NCBI GenBank assembly: GCA_025357755.1
Contig: JANXOP010000079.1
Location: forward strand, 16,666-80,665
Source: Kofleriaceae bacterium
GTDB taxonomy: Bacteria > Myxococcota_A > Polyangia > Haliangiales > Haliangiaceae
Direction: 5' to 3'
Length of the DNA: 64,000 nucleotides
In this document: piece after piece, positions 32,832 to 42,521 of the stretch
Layout: each line of letters starts with the position of its first letter
Position numbering within the stretch: position 1 is the stretch's first letter
Notes under the pieces: generated by a model
What the model was told of the DNA's origin: nothing
Seen by the model: the letters and a program-made list of their open reading frames with translations, nothing else
Database searches by the model: none
Translations under genes and position numbers: made by a program

Positions 32832-34406
32832 TTACTTATGCGGGCGGGCGACGTCGAGCTGAATGTGACGTTGCTCCAGGAGCTCGCCGGTCGCCTTGAG
32901 GAGCGCCGCGGTCGCCTTCTTGTGGACCAGGACCGCCGTGAGCTCGGCCAGTTGCGCCGCGGCGAGCTCGTCTTGGTGCTGGCCGAGGACGAAGTTCGAG
33001 GACTGGTTCGAGAGGAACTTGCGCTGCTCGACCTCGAGGCTCTCCGTCGAGAGCTGGCGAAACTTCGAGGCTGCGAGCACCTGACGCGCTGCGCTGGTCT
33101 GGTCGCGGACCGCCTGACGCACCGCGAACCAGATGTCCTGGAGTGCCTGGTCGCGGCGGACGATCGCCATGTCGTGGTGCGTCTTCTCGATCTCGGCCTG
33201 GGCGCGGGTCGCGCGCTGGAGTGGGGTCCACGAGAAGTTGAGGACCACGCTATAGGCGTGTGCATCGGCATCGCCGACCTCGTTCAGCGTCGAGCCATAC
33301 GTATTCTTCTGGCCGATCAGCTGGCCCGAGAGCCCGAGGTCGAGCTGCGGCAAGCGGTTGTTCTCGGCCTGGCGTACGGCGAGGAGCGCGGTCTGCAGAT
33401 CGAGATCGAGCTGGACGACCTCGGGGCGATGCTTGATAGCGATCGCGAGCGCGTCTTCGGCGGAGCTGGTCTGCGCATCGAACTGCGGTGGCTCGACCGG
33501 CAGGATCGGCCGCGTCCACTCCTCGTGGGCGAGGTTGAGCACCGCGCGCAGTGTGTCGTAGCTTGACTCGATCGTCGACTCGGCGACCAGCACCTGGAGC
33601 TTGCGCTGAGCGAGCGTGCTCTCCGCGGCGATCAGATCCGAAGGTGGCATCAGGCCCGCATCGATCTGGCGCCGGGTCAACGCCATCTGATCCTCGGAGC
33701 GCTTCTGCGAGCGCAGCTGGAGATCGTAGCTGTACAGCGCCTGGACGACATCCCAGTACGCGTCCTCGGTCCGCTGGACGACATCGGCCGCCGCGACCGC
33801 GAGTTGCGCACGCTCGCGCTCGGACGCGATCTTCGCGCGCAGCAGCTCGACCCGGGGCACGACGAGATCCGGCGAGAATCCGCGCAGCAGCGGCTGCGTC
33901 ACCGACGCGGTCAAGGTCGCGCGATAGTTCAGGGGCTCGACCGCGGTGCCCGCCGACGAGCGGGCGCGACCATTCGAGAAATCGAGCGCGACCTGCGTGC
34001 CGGTCTCGAGCCGATCGCTCAGCGTGATCCGCCAATCGTCGGTGACGAACGAGATGTTCTGGTTGGCGTTACCTTCCTGCACGGTCAGCGGCGGCGAATC
34101 GGAGCGGTTGTGATCGAGCTGCGCCGAGAGCACGGGCTCGAAGGCGCCCGCCGCGACGGTGATGCCGAGCTTGGCGACCTCGACTTGCTGTCGCTCGACG
34201 ACGATGCCGAGGTTCTGATGCAGCGCCACGCCGATCGCTTCGCTCAGCGAGAGCCGCCACACCTTCGCGGCTTCGACGGACGGGGGCAACGGCGGCAAGG
34301 CCGCCATGAAATCGGGCGGCACGTACGCGTCCCCATCTGCGTGCGCAGCGCGCGCGAGCATCGCGAGCGCGATCGCCACCCTACCGAGCTGTCGGCTGAC
34401 CACCAT
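32832..34406 (-). CDS. TolC-family outer-membrane efflux protein
   Basis: A 524-residue outer-membrane factor with a signal peptide ending near AHA-DG. Two homologous halves are visible: the first (about 50-290) with WRLSLSEAIGVALHQNLGIVVERQQVEVAK and VTQPLLRGFS, the second (about 310-515) with AEDALAIAIKHRPEVVQLDLDLQTALLAVRQAENNRLPQLDLGLSG. Such proteins trimerise into a barrel plus a periplasmic tunnel that docks with HlyD/MacA adaptors. It has no transporter of its own on this strand, and the triple-adaptor ABC operon on the other strand is the obvious partner. It lies 26 nt after the propeller gene. Confidence 0.93.
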   Translation of the reverse strand: MVVSRQLGRVAIALAMLARAAHADGDAYVPPDFMAALPPLPPSVEAAKVWRLSLSEAIGVALHQNLGIVVERQQVEVAKLGITVAAGAFEPVLSAQLDHNRSDSPPLTVQEGNANQNISFVTDDWRITLSDRLETGTQVALDFSNGRARSSAGTAVEPLNYRATLTASVTQPLLRGFSPDLVVPRVELLRAKIASERERAQLAVAAADVVQRTEDAYWDVVQALYSYDLQLRSQKRSEDQMALTRRQIDAGLMPPSDLIAAESTLAQRKLQVLVAESTIESSYDTLRAVLNLAHEEWTRPILPVEPPQFDAQTSSAEDALAIAIKHRPEVVQLDLDLQTALLAVRQAENNRLPQLDLGLSGQLIGQKNTYGSTLNEVGDADAHAYSVVLNFSWTPLQRATRAQAEIEKTHHDMAIVRRDQALQDIWFAVRQAVRDQTSAARQVLAASKFRQLSTESLEVEQRKFLSNQSSNFVLGQHQDELAAAQLAELTAVLVHKKATAALLKATGELLEQRHIQLDVARPHK

Positions 34407-34432
34407 GTTCGCGAGCGTACTCTCGCGGCGCG

Positions 34433-35683
34433 CTAGAGCGCGTCACGAGCAGCGACGTTCAGCGTGATGACACCGGCCTCGAACCCTTGTTGCGAGCGAT
34501 CCGGCAGGGCGAAGCCAGTCGGGACGTTTTGGTTGTCGAAGCCGCTGTACACCATGTAGCGGCTCGAGCCCTTCGCCGCGACGTCGGCCCCGGTCAGCAG
34601 GCCGAGGTGCTCGCCGGCATCTGGCGTCGTCGCATTCCACTGCAGGTCGCGGATCCCGGCATAGTTCACCGACCAGGTCACGCCGTCGAGCGACGTGGCG
34701 TGCCACACCCCCGCCATGTTGTTGAACACGATCGGCTGGTTCATGTTCTCGGTATCGGCATCGCTGTGCAGCCACATCTCGTAGCGACAGTGGGTGGCGT
34801 CGTAGATCACGCTCGGTTGCCCACCCCCGCTCGACGGGACGGCTGACATCCGGAGCAGCGTGTGGACCGGCGCTTCGGCGATGGCCCAATGGATGCCGTC
34901 GACCGAGGTCGCGTGCGAGATGCCGTATGCGCTCGTGTTCGAGCAGCCCGTGCCGTTGCACGCGAAGCTCGAGAACCACAGCTGATAGGTGCCGTTGACC
35001 AGCACGACCTCGGGATCGGCGACGATGCCTTCGGAGCCGGAGAACACGTCGGCCGCGGTCAGCACCTGACCTGCGAGCGCGTGCGGCGACTCCGTTGCGG
35101 ACACGCGCGTGAACGTCTTGCCGTCGGCGGAGAAGGCCGCGCCGATCGCGTAGTTGTAGAATCCTTTGCCCTGATAGTTCGGATCGTTGCCGCCGCTGTA
35201 GAGCATCAAGTACCGGCGATCGGCGGGAGCGTCCGGGTTGTAGACCACCGTCGGAGTTTCCGTCGTGCCGTGGTCCCACGCACTCGTCGCGGTCGGCGTG
35301 ACGAGCGACGGCGCGTCGTCGATCGTCCACGCGGTGAGATCCGGGCTCTCGGCGTGGCGGATCATCGACGTGATCGCGCTCTGATAGTTCACCGAGTTCG
35401 GGCCGTGATAGTAGAGCTCCCACATCGAGCTCGCTTCGTCCCAGCGCAGATCCGGATCGGTGATCGCGATATCGACGGTGTTGTTCGTGTACGTGTGCGT
35501 GCCCGAGATCAGCCGTGGTGCGGGCGTGCGGCGGTAGAAGTTGCCGATCGAGCCGATCGGCTGACACGCGCTGATCGGCGCATCGGAGCCCATCTGGAGT
35601 GCGCCGTCGACGGTGGGTTTGTCGTTGCTGCCGCAGGCAGCGAAGAGGATCGCGAGGATCGCGAGGGCGGCGTACTTCTTCAT
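34433..35683 (-). CDS. Beta-propeller lipoprotein, GH43-like
   Basis: A 416-residue lipoprotein (LAILAILFAACG). The ATG at 35683 overlaps the Kelch stop by 4 nt; the longer open frame overlaps that gene. Repeated strands (DPDLRWDEASSMWELYYHG, WDHGTTETPTVVYNPDAPADRRYLMLYSGG, GSEGIVADPEVVLVNGTYQLWFSS, HCRYEMWLHSD, GSSRYMVYSG) are typical of five-bladed propellers of the GH43/GH32/GH68-like fold. The pattern DPEVV and WYxx resembles glycosidase sites, but no complete catalytic triad is confirmed. It could be a carbohydrate-binding or -cleaving surface protein. It lies upstream of the TolC gene. Confidence 0.75.
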   Translation of the reverse strand: MKKYAALAILAILFAACGSNDKPTVDGALQMGSDAPISACQPIGSIGNFYRRTPAPRLISGTHTYTNNTVDIAITDPDLRWDEASSMWELYYHGPNSVNYQSAITSMIRHAESPDLTAWTIDDAPSLVTPTATSAWDHGTTETPTVVYNPDAPADRRYLMLYSGGNDPNYQGKGFYNYAIGAAFSADGKTFTRVSATESPHALAGQVLTAADVFSGSEGIVADPEVVLVNGTYQLWFSSFACNGTGCSNTSAYGISHATSVDGIHWAIAEAPVHTLLRMSAVPSSGGGQPSVIYDATHCRYEMWLHSDADTENMNQPIVFNNMAGVWHATSLDGVTWSVNYAGIRDLQWNATTPDAGEHLGLLTGADVAAKGSSRYMVYSGFDNQNVPTGFALPDRSQQGFEAGVITLNVAARDAL

Positions 35684-36669
35684 TTCAAGACCAGCTCGTA
35701 GGTTCCCGCGCAACCATTCGCACAGTCGGGGCCCTGACCACCATAGAGAACGACGCGGTCGCCGATCGGATCGAACGCGACACCAGTGGCGGCACGCGAC
35801 GGCAGGGTTCCACCCTCGTCGATCTTCGCGAAGACGCCATCGCTGCCCGCGCGCCACGTATCGTGAGTCGGAGTGCCAGCCACGTTGCCACCTATGATGA
35901 AGGTCGCATCGGCGCCCGGGATATGGACGAGCGACGCGTCGCCGCGGTTGATCCCGGTGCAGGTCGTACAGACATTGGTCCAGGCCGCCCCATCGAAGGC
36001 GAAGAGCCCGTCGGCGGCGCTCTTGCCGGAGTTATCCTGGATCGCGAGGATCCGATCGTGATCGGAGTCCACGGTGACCGCGGTTCCCTCGCCACCCGTG
36101 TTCGCACTGTTGCGTGGCTCGACCGTCCACCGGTCGGTCTCGAGCGAGGACAGATCGTCCTTCGCGACGTTCGCACCGTAACCGCCCGCCTGATAGAGCT
36201 TGCCGTGGAACGCTACGAGCGACGCCTGGTCGCGCGCCGAAGGCATCGCGCCTGTCGTCGCGAAGAAGTCCCACTTCGTTCCCGTGGGTGACGTGTAGAC
36301 CTCCGCGTGTTGATCGATGCCGCCAGCGTCGGACACGCCGCCAAACACGTAGAACTGCCCTCCATCCGCCGCGAACCCGGAGCGATAGCGGGTGGTGAAC
36401 GCGCCGAGGCAGTCATCGCAAACGACGTTCCAGGTGTTGCCGTCGAGTCGCCACAGCTTGTTCGCGACCGCGCCGCCGAAGGCTCCTCCGAACAGATACA
36501 CGTGTGCACTCGCAGGGTCGTAGGTCAGCCGCGGCGAGAGCAGCGGCCCGGGCTGGTCGGCGCCGGTCACGAGCTTCCACGTGCGCTCGCCCGGAGCACC
36601 GCGATCCGGATCGCGCGCGGGCTTGGCGATGCAGCCGGCCGCGAGGAGCGCGATCAGTGCGGTCTTCAT
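35680..36669 (-). CDS. Kelch-repeat lipoprotein
   Basis: A 329-residue lipoprotein from the ATG at 36669 (KTALIALLAAGC). That ATG overlaps the PEGA stop in an ATGA; another ATG at 36678 is less likely. Kelch-type repeats occur: LTYDPASAHVYLFGGAFGGAVANKLWRLDGNTWNVV, FAADGGQFYVFGGVSDAGG, FHGKLYQAGGYGANVAKDDLSSLETDRWTV and DPIGDRVVLYGG, fitting a five- or six-bladed propeller. The cysteine pairs CDDC, CTTC and CANGC suggest disulfides. It is probably an exposed protein- or glycan-binding scaffold. Confidence 0.8.
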   Translation of the reverse strand: MKTALIALLAAGCIAKPARDPDRGAPGERTWKLVTGADQPGPLLSPRLTYDPASAHVYLFGGAFGGAVANKLWRLDGNTWNVVCDDCLGAFTTRYRSGFAADGGQFYVFGGVSDAGGIDQHAEVYTSPTGTKWDFFATTGAMPSARDQASLVAFHGKLYQAGGYGANVAKDDLSSLETDRWTVEPRNSANTGGEGTAVTVDSDHDRILAIQDNSGKSAADGLFAFDGAAWTNVCTTCTGINRGDASLVHIPGADATFIIGGNVAGTPTHDTWRAGSDGVFAKIDEGGTLPSRAATGVAFDPIGDRVVLYGGQGPDCANGCAGTYELVLK

Positions 36670-37550
36670 CGCTGCCATCCGACGAGTAAGGCGCCGCCAT
36701 CGCGCTCGAGCTTCGCGTCGATCGTGATGCTCGAGTGCGTCCGGAGGGCGAGGTACGTCCCGAGGCCCGTGACGATCGCGCCCCCGATCCAGAGCCCGAC
36801 GGTGAGCTCGCGCCAGCTGTCGAAGCTGCTCGAATTCCGATCGTACGACTGCGTCGAGGTGCTCAGCTCATCGCGCAGCGAATGCAGCTTCGTCACGTCG
36901 ATGACGACGCCCGTGATCCCGAGCGCGAGCCCCCCGCCGACGACGATCCACGGCAGCTTCGACGGCGAGGGCACGACAGGCTCGCGCAGCTTCACGCTCC
37001 CGGGTGCGACGAGCTGTACGCGCACGAGCTGCGCATCGCGGTTCTTCACCTCGACCTCGCGCTGTGCGTCGAGATAGCCGGGCGCCCGGACCGAGAGCGT
37101 GTAGCGCCCCGGCACCAGATGGATCGTGCCGCGACCGGCGAGCTCGTCGGGAAGAAAGCCGGTGATCGAGATCTCGGGTTGCGCCGCGGCCGGCGTGACA
37201 TCGATCGTGATCTTCGCGACGTTTTGATCGCGCAGCTTCTGGGCGAGCTGACCTTCGGCCTCGCCGAGCCAGGTCGGCAGCGGATCGCTCGCGTTCGCAC
37301 GCGCGTGGCACTTCGCGAAGAACAGCTCGGACTGTGCCCACAGCTCGCGGCGGAGATACGCGAGGCCGATGAAGCACGCGTTCTCGGCGCGGGGATGCTG
37401 CGCATCGGCCTGCTTGAACGCATTGATCGCCTGGCTCCAATCACCGCGCTTGGCCAGATCCTGGCCCTTGACGACGAGGTCCTCGCTGCTATCCGCGTGC
37501 GCTGTCGACGAGGCAATCGTCCACACTCCGAGCAGCACGAGACACCTCAT
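36666..37550 (-). CDS. TPR/PEGA-type exported membrane protein
   Basis: A 294-residue protein: a signal peptide (LVLLGVWTIASSTAHA), a TPR-like region (about 20-90), a PEGA-type beta domain (about 115-175; DELAGRGTIHLVPGRYTLSVRAPGYLDAQREVEVKNRDAQLVRVQL) and two C-terminal membrane helices (LPWIVVGGGLALGITGVVIDV and LTVGLWIGGAIVTGLGTYLAL). The same plan, TPR then PEGA then two helices, is found in the larger protein at 53577. It is the first gene of a minus-strand run that ends with the TolC and Gly-rich genes. PEGA domains are surface-binding modules. Confidence 0.83.
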   Translation of the reverse strand: MRCLVLLGVWTIASSTAHADSSEDLVVKGQDLAKRGDWSQAINAFKQADAQHPRAENACFIGLAYLRRELWAQSELFFAKCHARANASDPLPTWLGEAEGQLAQKLRDQNVAKITIDVTPAAAQPEISITGFLPDELAGRGTIHLVPGRYTLSVRAPGYLDAQREVEVKNRDAQLVRVQLVAPGSVKLREPVVPSPSKLPWIVVGGGLALGITGVVIDVTKLHSLRDELSTSTQSYDRNSSSFDSWRELTVGLWIGGAIVTGLGTYLALRTHSSITIDAKLERDGGALLVGWQR

Positions 37551-37672
37551 CTAATGCATATCGTAGAACAAACTGTCTTGCGAAGGCCCCCTCCAACGAG
37601 CCCAATAATAATGACGGGGAGGGAGGGAATGCCGACTTGCGTCCCTCGGTTTGACGCGGCAGGATGCCCGCG

Positions 37673-38581
37673 ATGAAGACCCTCTCCACTGTGTTCTTGG
37701 CAGCCAGCCTGGTGACGGCGCTCGGCTGCCAGAACGATTCGAAGCTCGACAAGGGCGGTACGGCCAGCAGCAACGGCGGCGGCGGCGGCGATCTCGAGTC
37801 GCGAGTCAAGAAGCTCGAAGCGGAGCAGGCCAAGCACGCCGAGGCGCTCGACTTCCTCGACAAGGTCTACGCGCAGCAGAAGACGCAGGCGGATCAGCAG
37901 GAGCGCGAAGAGCCGGCTCCGGACGCGGTCTTTGCCGTCGATATCGCGCCCGATCTCGCGGCCGGTCAGGTCGAGGGTCCGGCGAACGCGCCCGTCACGA
38001 TCGTCGAGGCCTTCGACTTCGCGTGCCCGTACTGCCGCCAGGTCTCGACGACGCTCGAGAGCCTCGTCAAGAGCTACAACGGCAAGGTCCGCGTCGTGTT
38101 CAAGAACATGGTCGTCCACCCGCAGGTCGCCACCACGGCGCACCTCGCGAGCTGCGCCGCTGCGAAGCAGGGCAAGTACCCGGTGTTCAAGAATGCGCTC
38201 TGGGAGAAGGGCTTCGATCCCTACGCGGCCGCGCGTGATCCTTCCAAGCTCGGCGAAGAGAACATCGTCGCGATCGCGAAGGGCGTCGGCCTCGATGTCG
38301 ACAAGCTCAAGACCGACATGAAGTCGGACGAGTGCAAGAAGTCGCTCGATACCGACATGGCCGAGCTCGCGAAGTTCCACGTCAACTCGACGCCGACCCT
38401 GTTCGTCAACGGCACGCACGTCGGCGGCGCGCTCCCCGAGGCGCAGTTCAAGGCGATGATCGACGACAAGCTCAAGGCGGTCGAGGCCTCGGGCGTCGCG
38501 CCGGCCGATTACTACGAGAAGGAAGTGATGGGAAAGGGCGAGAAGCAGTTCCGCTCGAAGAAGGACCCGAAGCCGAGCTGA
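37673..38581 (+). CDS. DsbA-like thioredoxin-fold lipoprotein
   Basis: A 302-residue exported thiol-disulfide protein. The ATG at 37673 is chosen over 37664 because AGGA sits 8 nt before it; both give a lipoprotein signal (VTALGC). A Glu/Lys-rich coiled coil (about 40-80) precedes a DsbA/DSBA-like thioredoxin domain. The redox motif is CPYC in FDFACPYCRQV (C118, C121). A helical insert follows, and the cis-proline loop is NSTPTLFVNG. The coiled coil may hold it as a dimer. It would make or isomerise disulfides in the many Cys-rich envelope proteins. An intrinsic terminator follows directly. Confidence 0.92.
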   Translation: MKTLSTVFLAASLVTALGCQNDSKLDKGGTASSNGGGGGDLESRVKKLEAEQAKHAEALDFLDKVYAQQKTQADQQEREEPAPDAVFAVDIAPDLAAGQVEGPANAPVTIVEAFDFACPYCRQVSTTLESLVKSYNGKVRVVFKNMVVHPQVATTAHLASCAAAKQGKYPVFKNALWEKGFDPYAAARDPSKLGEENIVAIAKGVGLDVDKLKTDMKSDECKKSLDTDMAELAKFHVNSTPTLFVNGTHVGGALPEAQFKAMIDDKLKAVEASGVAPADYYEKEVMGKGEKQFRSKKDPKPS

Positions 38582-38586
38582 TCGCC

Positions 38587-38610
38587 AGCCCGCCTCGTGC
38601 GGGCTTTTTA
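38587..38610 (+). terminator. Intrinsic terminator
   Basis: AGCCCGC-ctcgt-GCGGGCT forms a 7-bp GC-rich stem with a 5-nt loop followed by TTTTA. It lies 5 nt after the DsbA-like stop, and its T-run abuts the stop codon of the convergent DUF3108 gene. It is the only clear Rho-independent terminator I see in the window. Confidence 0.85.
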
Positions 38611-39474
38611 TTGTCGCAAGCGCGCCCCGACGCCGGGCGCGTAGTCCGTGATCTCGAGCTTGATGTCGCCGTAGTCGGTCTTCGCGACGTTCTGCAACGG
38701 CACTCGACCATCGTCGTCGCTGATCCACACCGAGAAGTCGCGGGGCGTATCGCCGACCGGCTGGTTGTTGCGATCGACCTTGAACGTGTGACCGTCGAGT
38801 TGGATCGCCGGGAAGTCGCCGATCGCGGTGGTCAGCGTGGTCTTCCCTTTGACCTTCATCTCGACGTGCCACATGTACCGGCTGCGCATGACCTCGGCGG
38901 TGATCGTCGAGCCTGCCGGCGCGTCCCACGTACGCAGCGCGACGAGGAACGCGTTGTAGTCCCACACATCGGGCAGCGAAACGTGCTGCGGCTCGGGGAC
39001 CGGCGCGGCATCGTTGACGTGAAAATCGACCGGTACGAGATCGTTCGCACGCTCGAAGAACCGGGCATCGGTGCGCTCTTTGTCGTCACCCTTGCTCGCG
39101 AACTCGTCCGTCGTCCAGCGCAGAGGGCGGCCGGTCTCGACATCGATCCACGAGGTGAAGTAGTCATCGACCTTCGCGACCATCTGCGCGAGACCGATCG
39201 CCTTCGCGTGGCTCTGCACGGTGATCGCCTTCTTGCCGCCGACCTCGGTGGCTTCGCCGATCGCGAAGTCGTAGGTCGCTAGCTCCATGCCTTGGAGCTG
39301 GAGCCGATACGACATGTGCTCGCCGGGCGTGACCAGCGGTGGGCCTATGCCAAACCGGTCATTCGGGATAGCCGCGCCCGACCCGGCTTTCGGAAGGGTC
39401 GGAGCGGTCGGCGCGCTTCCGCAGCCCCAGGCGAAGGCGGACAGGACCGTCGAGAGACAGGCTAGGCGTAGCAC
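38608..39474 (-). CDS. DUF3108 lipoprotein
   Basis: A 288-residue lipoprotein (LSAFAWGCGS). The mature chain follows the DUF3108 pattern: GEHMSYRLQLQGMELATYDFAIGEA, VDDYFTSWIDVETGRPLRWTTDEFASKGDDKERTDARF, WDYNAFLVALRTW, and PRDFSVWISDDDGRVPLQNVAKTDYGDIKLEITDY. DUF3108 proteins are beta-rich envelope proteins of unknown function. It converges with the DsbA-like gene, and its stop codon is the end of that gene's terminator. Confidence 0.87.
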   Translation of the reverse strand: MLRLACLSTVLSAFAWGCGSAPTAPTLPKAGSGAAIPNDRFGIGPPLVTPGEHMSYRLQLQGMELATYDFAIGEATEVGGKKAITVQSHAKAIGLAQMVAKVDDYFTSWIDVETGRPLRWTTDEFASKGDDKERTDARFFERANDLVPVDFHVNDAAPVPEPQHVSLPDVWDYNAFLVALRTWDAPAGSTITAEVMRSRYMWHVEMKVKGKTTLTTAIGDFPAIQLDGHTFKVDRNNQPVGDTPRDFSVWISDDDGRVPLQNVAKTDYGDIKLEITDYAPGVGARLRQ

Positions 39475-39548
39475 TCGGCAAGCCTAGCGCACTCGGTAAG
39501 ACCGCGAAACCGTTGGCACGGAACGTCACAACGGCTCACTCGATCATC

Positions 39549-39577
39549 TTGGGTTTGTTACGACGTGCTGGTAAGGT
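39549..39577 (+). promoter_or_regulatory. Possible sigma-70-type promoter for korAB
   Basis: TTGGGT (39549-39554) and TAAGGT (39572-39577) are separated by 17 nt, in the only gap upstream of korA. The -35 fits loosely and the -10 only moderately. The 145-nt gap is divergent with the DUF3108 lipoprotein gene. No stronger pair is visible. Confidence 0.35.
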
Positions 39578-39585
39578 CCGCGCCA

Positions 39586-39601
39586 ATCGCTCGTTAGCGA
39601 T
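39586..39601 (+). promoter_or_regulatory. Short hairpin in korA leader
   Basis: ATCGCT-cgtt-AGCGAT is a 6-bp stem with a 4-nt loop. It is followed 5 nt later by the ribosome-binding site AGAGG (39607-39611) and the korA ATG at 39619. It could stabilise the transcript end or hinder ribosome access. It is too small to be a riboswitch. Confidence 0.35.
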
Positions 39602-39618
39602 CTAGTAGAGGTAGCTCG

Positions 39619-41493
<1,875 letters not shown>

Positions 41494-41495
41494 TC

Positions 41496-42521
41496 ATGAC
41501 CGAAACAGTAAAGCTCAAGCTCTCGAAGAAAGACCTGGAGACCGACCAGGATGTTCGCTGGTGTCCGGGCTGCGGTGACTACGCGATCCTCGCGACGGTC
41601 CAGCGCACGCTCGCGAACCTCGGCATCAAGCGCGAGAACACGGTCTTTGTTTCGGGCATCGGCTGTTCGAGCCGGTTCCCGTACTACATGAACACGTACG
41701 GGTTCCACACCATCCACGGCCGCGCGCCGACGGTCGCGTCGGGGCTCAAGATCACGCGCCCCGATCTCGATGTCTGGGTGATCACCGGCGATGGCGACGG
41801 GCTCTCGATCGGTGGCAATCACATGGTCCATGCGCTCCGCCGCAACATGGATCTCAAGATCATCCTGTTCAACAACCAGATCTACGGCCTCACGAAGGGG
41901 CAGTACTCGCCGACCTCGGTCGTCGGTACGCGCGCGCCCTCGACGCCGACCGGCTCGATCGATCACCCGCTCAACCCGATCAGCCTCGCGTTGGGTGTCG
42001 GCGCCACGTTCGTCGCGCGCGCGGCAGACACGGATGCCAAGGGCATGGCGAAGATCCTCGAGGAGGCCTACCGCCACAAGGGCGCGGTGTTCATCGAGAT
42101 GCTCCAGAACTGCCCGGTCTTCAACGACGGCATCTGGGAGGGCTTGAAGGACGATCCGGCGAACAAGCAGCTGATCCTTCAAGAGGGCAAGCCGCTCTTG
42201 TTCGCGAACGGCACCAAGGGCATCAAGCTCGGTGTTGGCCTCGTGCCGGAGATCGTCGACGTGATCGACGGCGACACCAGCCAGCTCCTCGTTCACACCG
42301 AGAAGGGCTCGCCGCTCTACGCGAACTTGCTCGCACAGCTCGTCACGCCGGACTTTCCGATGCCGATGGGCGTGCTCTATCGCACCGACAAGTCGACCTA
42401 CGATCAGCAGGCCAATGCCCAGGTCGCCGACGCGATCGCGAAACAGGGTCCCGGCGACCTCGCAAAGCTGATGTACTCGGGGATGGTATGGGAAGTCGGC
42501 GCGGACGGTACGCGGCACTAA
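41496..42521 (+). CDS. korB: 2-oxoacid:ferredoxin oxidoreductase, beta subunit
   Basis: A 341-residue thiamine-pyrophosphate subunit. The N-terminal CPGCGDY and the later GIGCSSRFPYYMNTYGFHTIHGRAP hold cysteines of the kind that bind the [4Fe-4S] cluster. The TPP/metal motif is ITGDGDGLSIGGNHMVHALRRNMDLKIILFNNQIYGLTKGQYSP. Length and motifs are typical of the aerobic two-subunit enzyme found in Myxococcota and Actinobacteria. The last 34 nt overlap the start of the next gene, a protease-like lipoprotein. Confidence 0.96.
   Translation: MTETVKLKLSKKDLETDQDVRWCPGCGDYAILATVQRTLANLGIKRENTVFVSGIGCSSRFPYYMNTYGFHTIHGRAPTVASGLKITRPDLDVWVITGDGDGLSIGGNHMVHALRRNMDLKIILFNNQIYGLTKGQYSPTSVVGTRAPSTPTGSIDHPLNPISLALGVGATFVARAADTDAKGMAKILEEAYRHKGAVFIEMLQNCPVFNDGIWEGLKDDPANKQLILQEGKPLLFANGTKGIKLGVGLVPEIVDVIDGDTSQLLVHTEKGSPLYANLLAQLVTPDFPMPMGVLYRTDKSTYDQQANAQVADAIAKQGPGDLAKLMYSGMVWEVGADGTRH

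Noticed and set aside
39586..39601. Riboswitch or attenuator in the korA leader
   Set aside because: A single 6-bp hairpin is too small; it is listed only as a minor structure.
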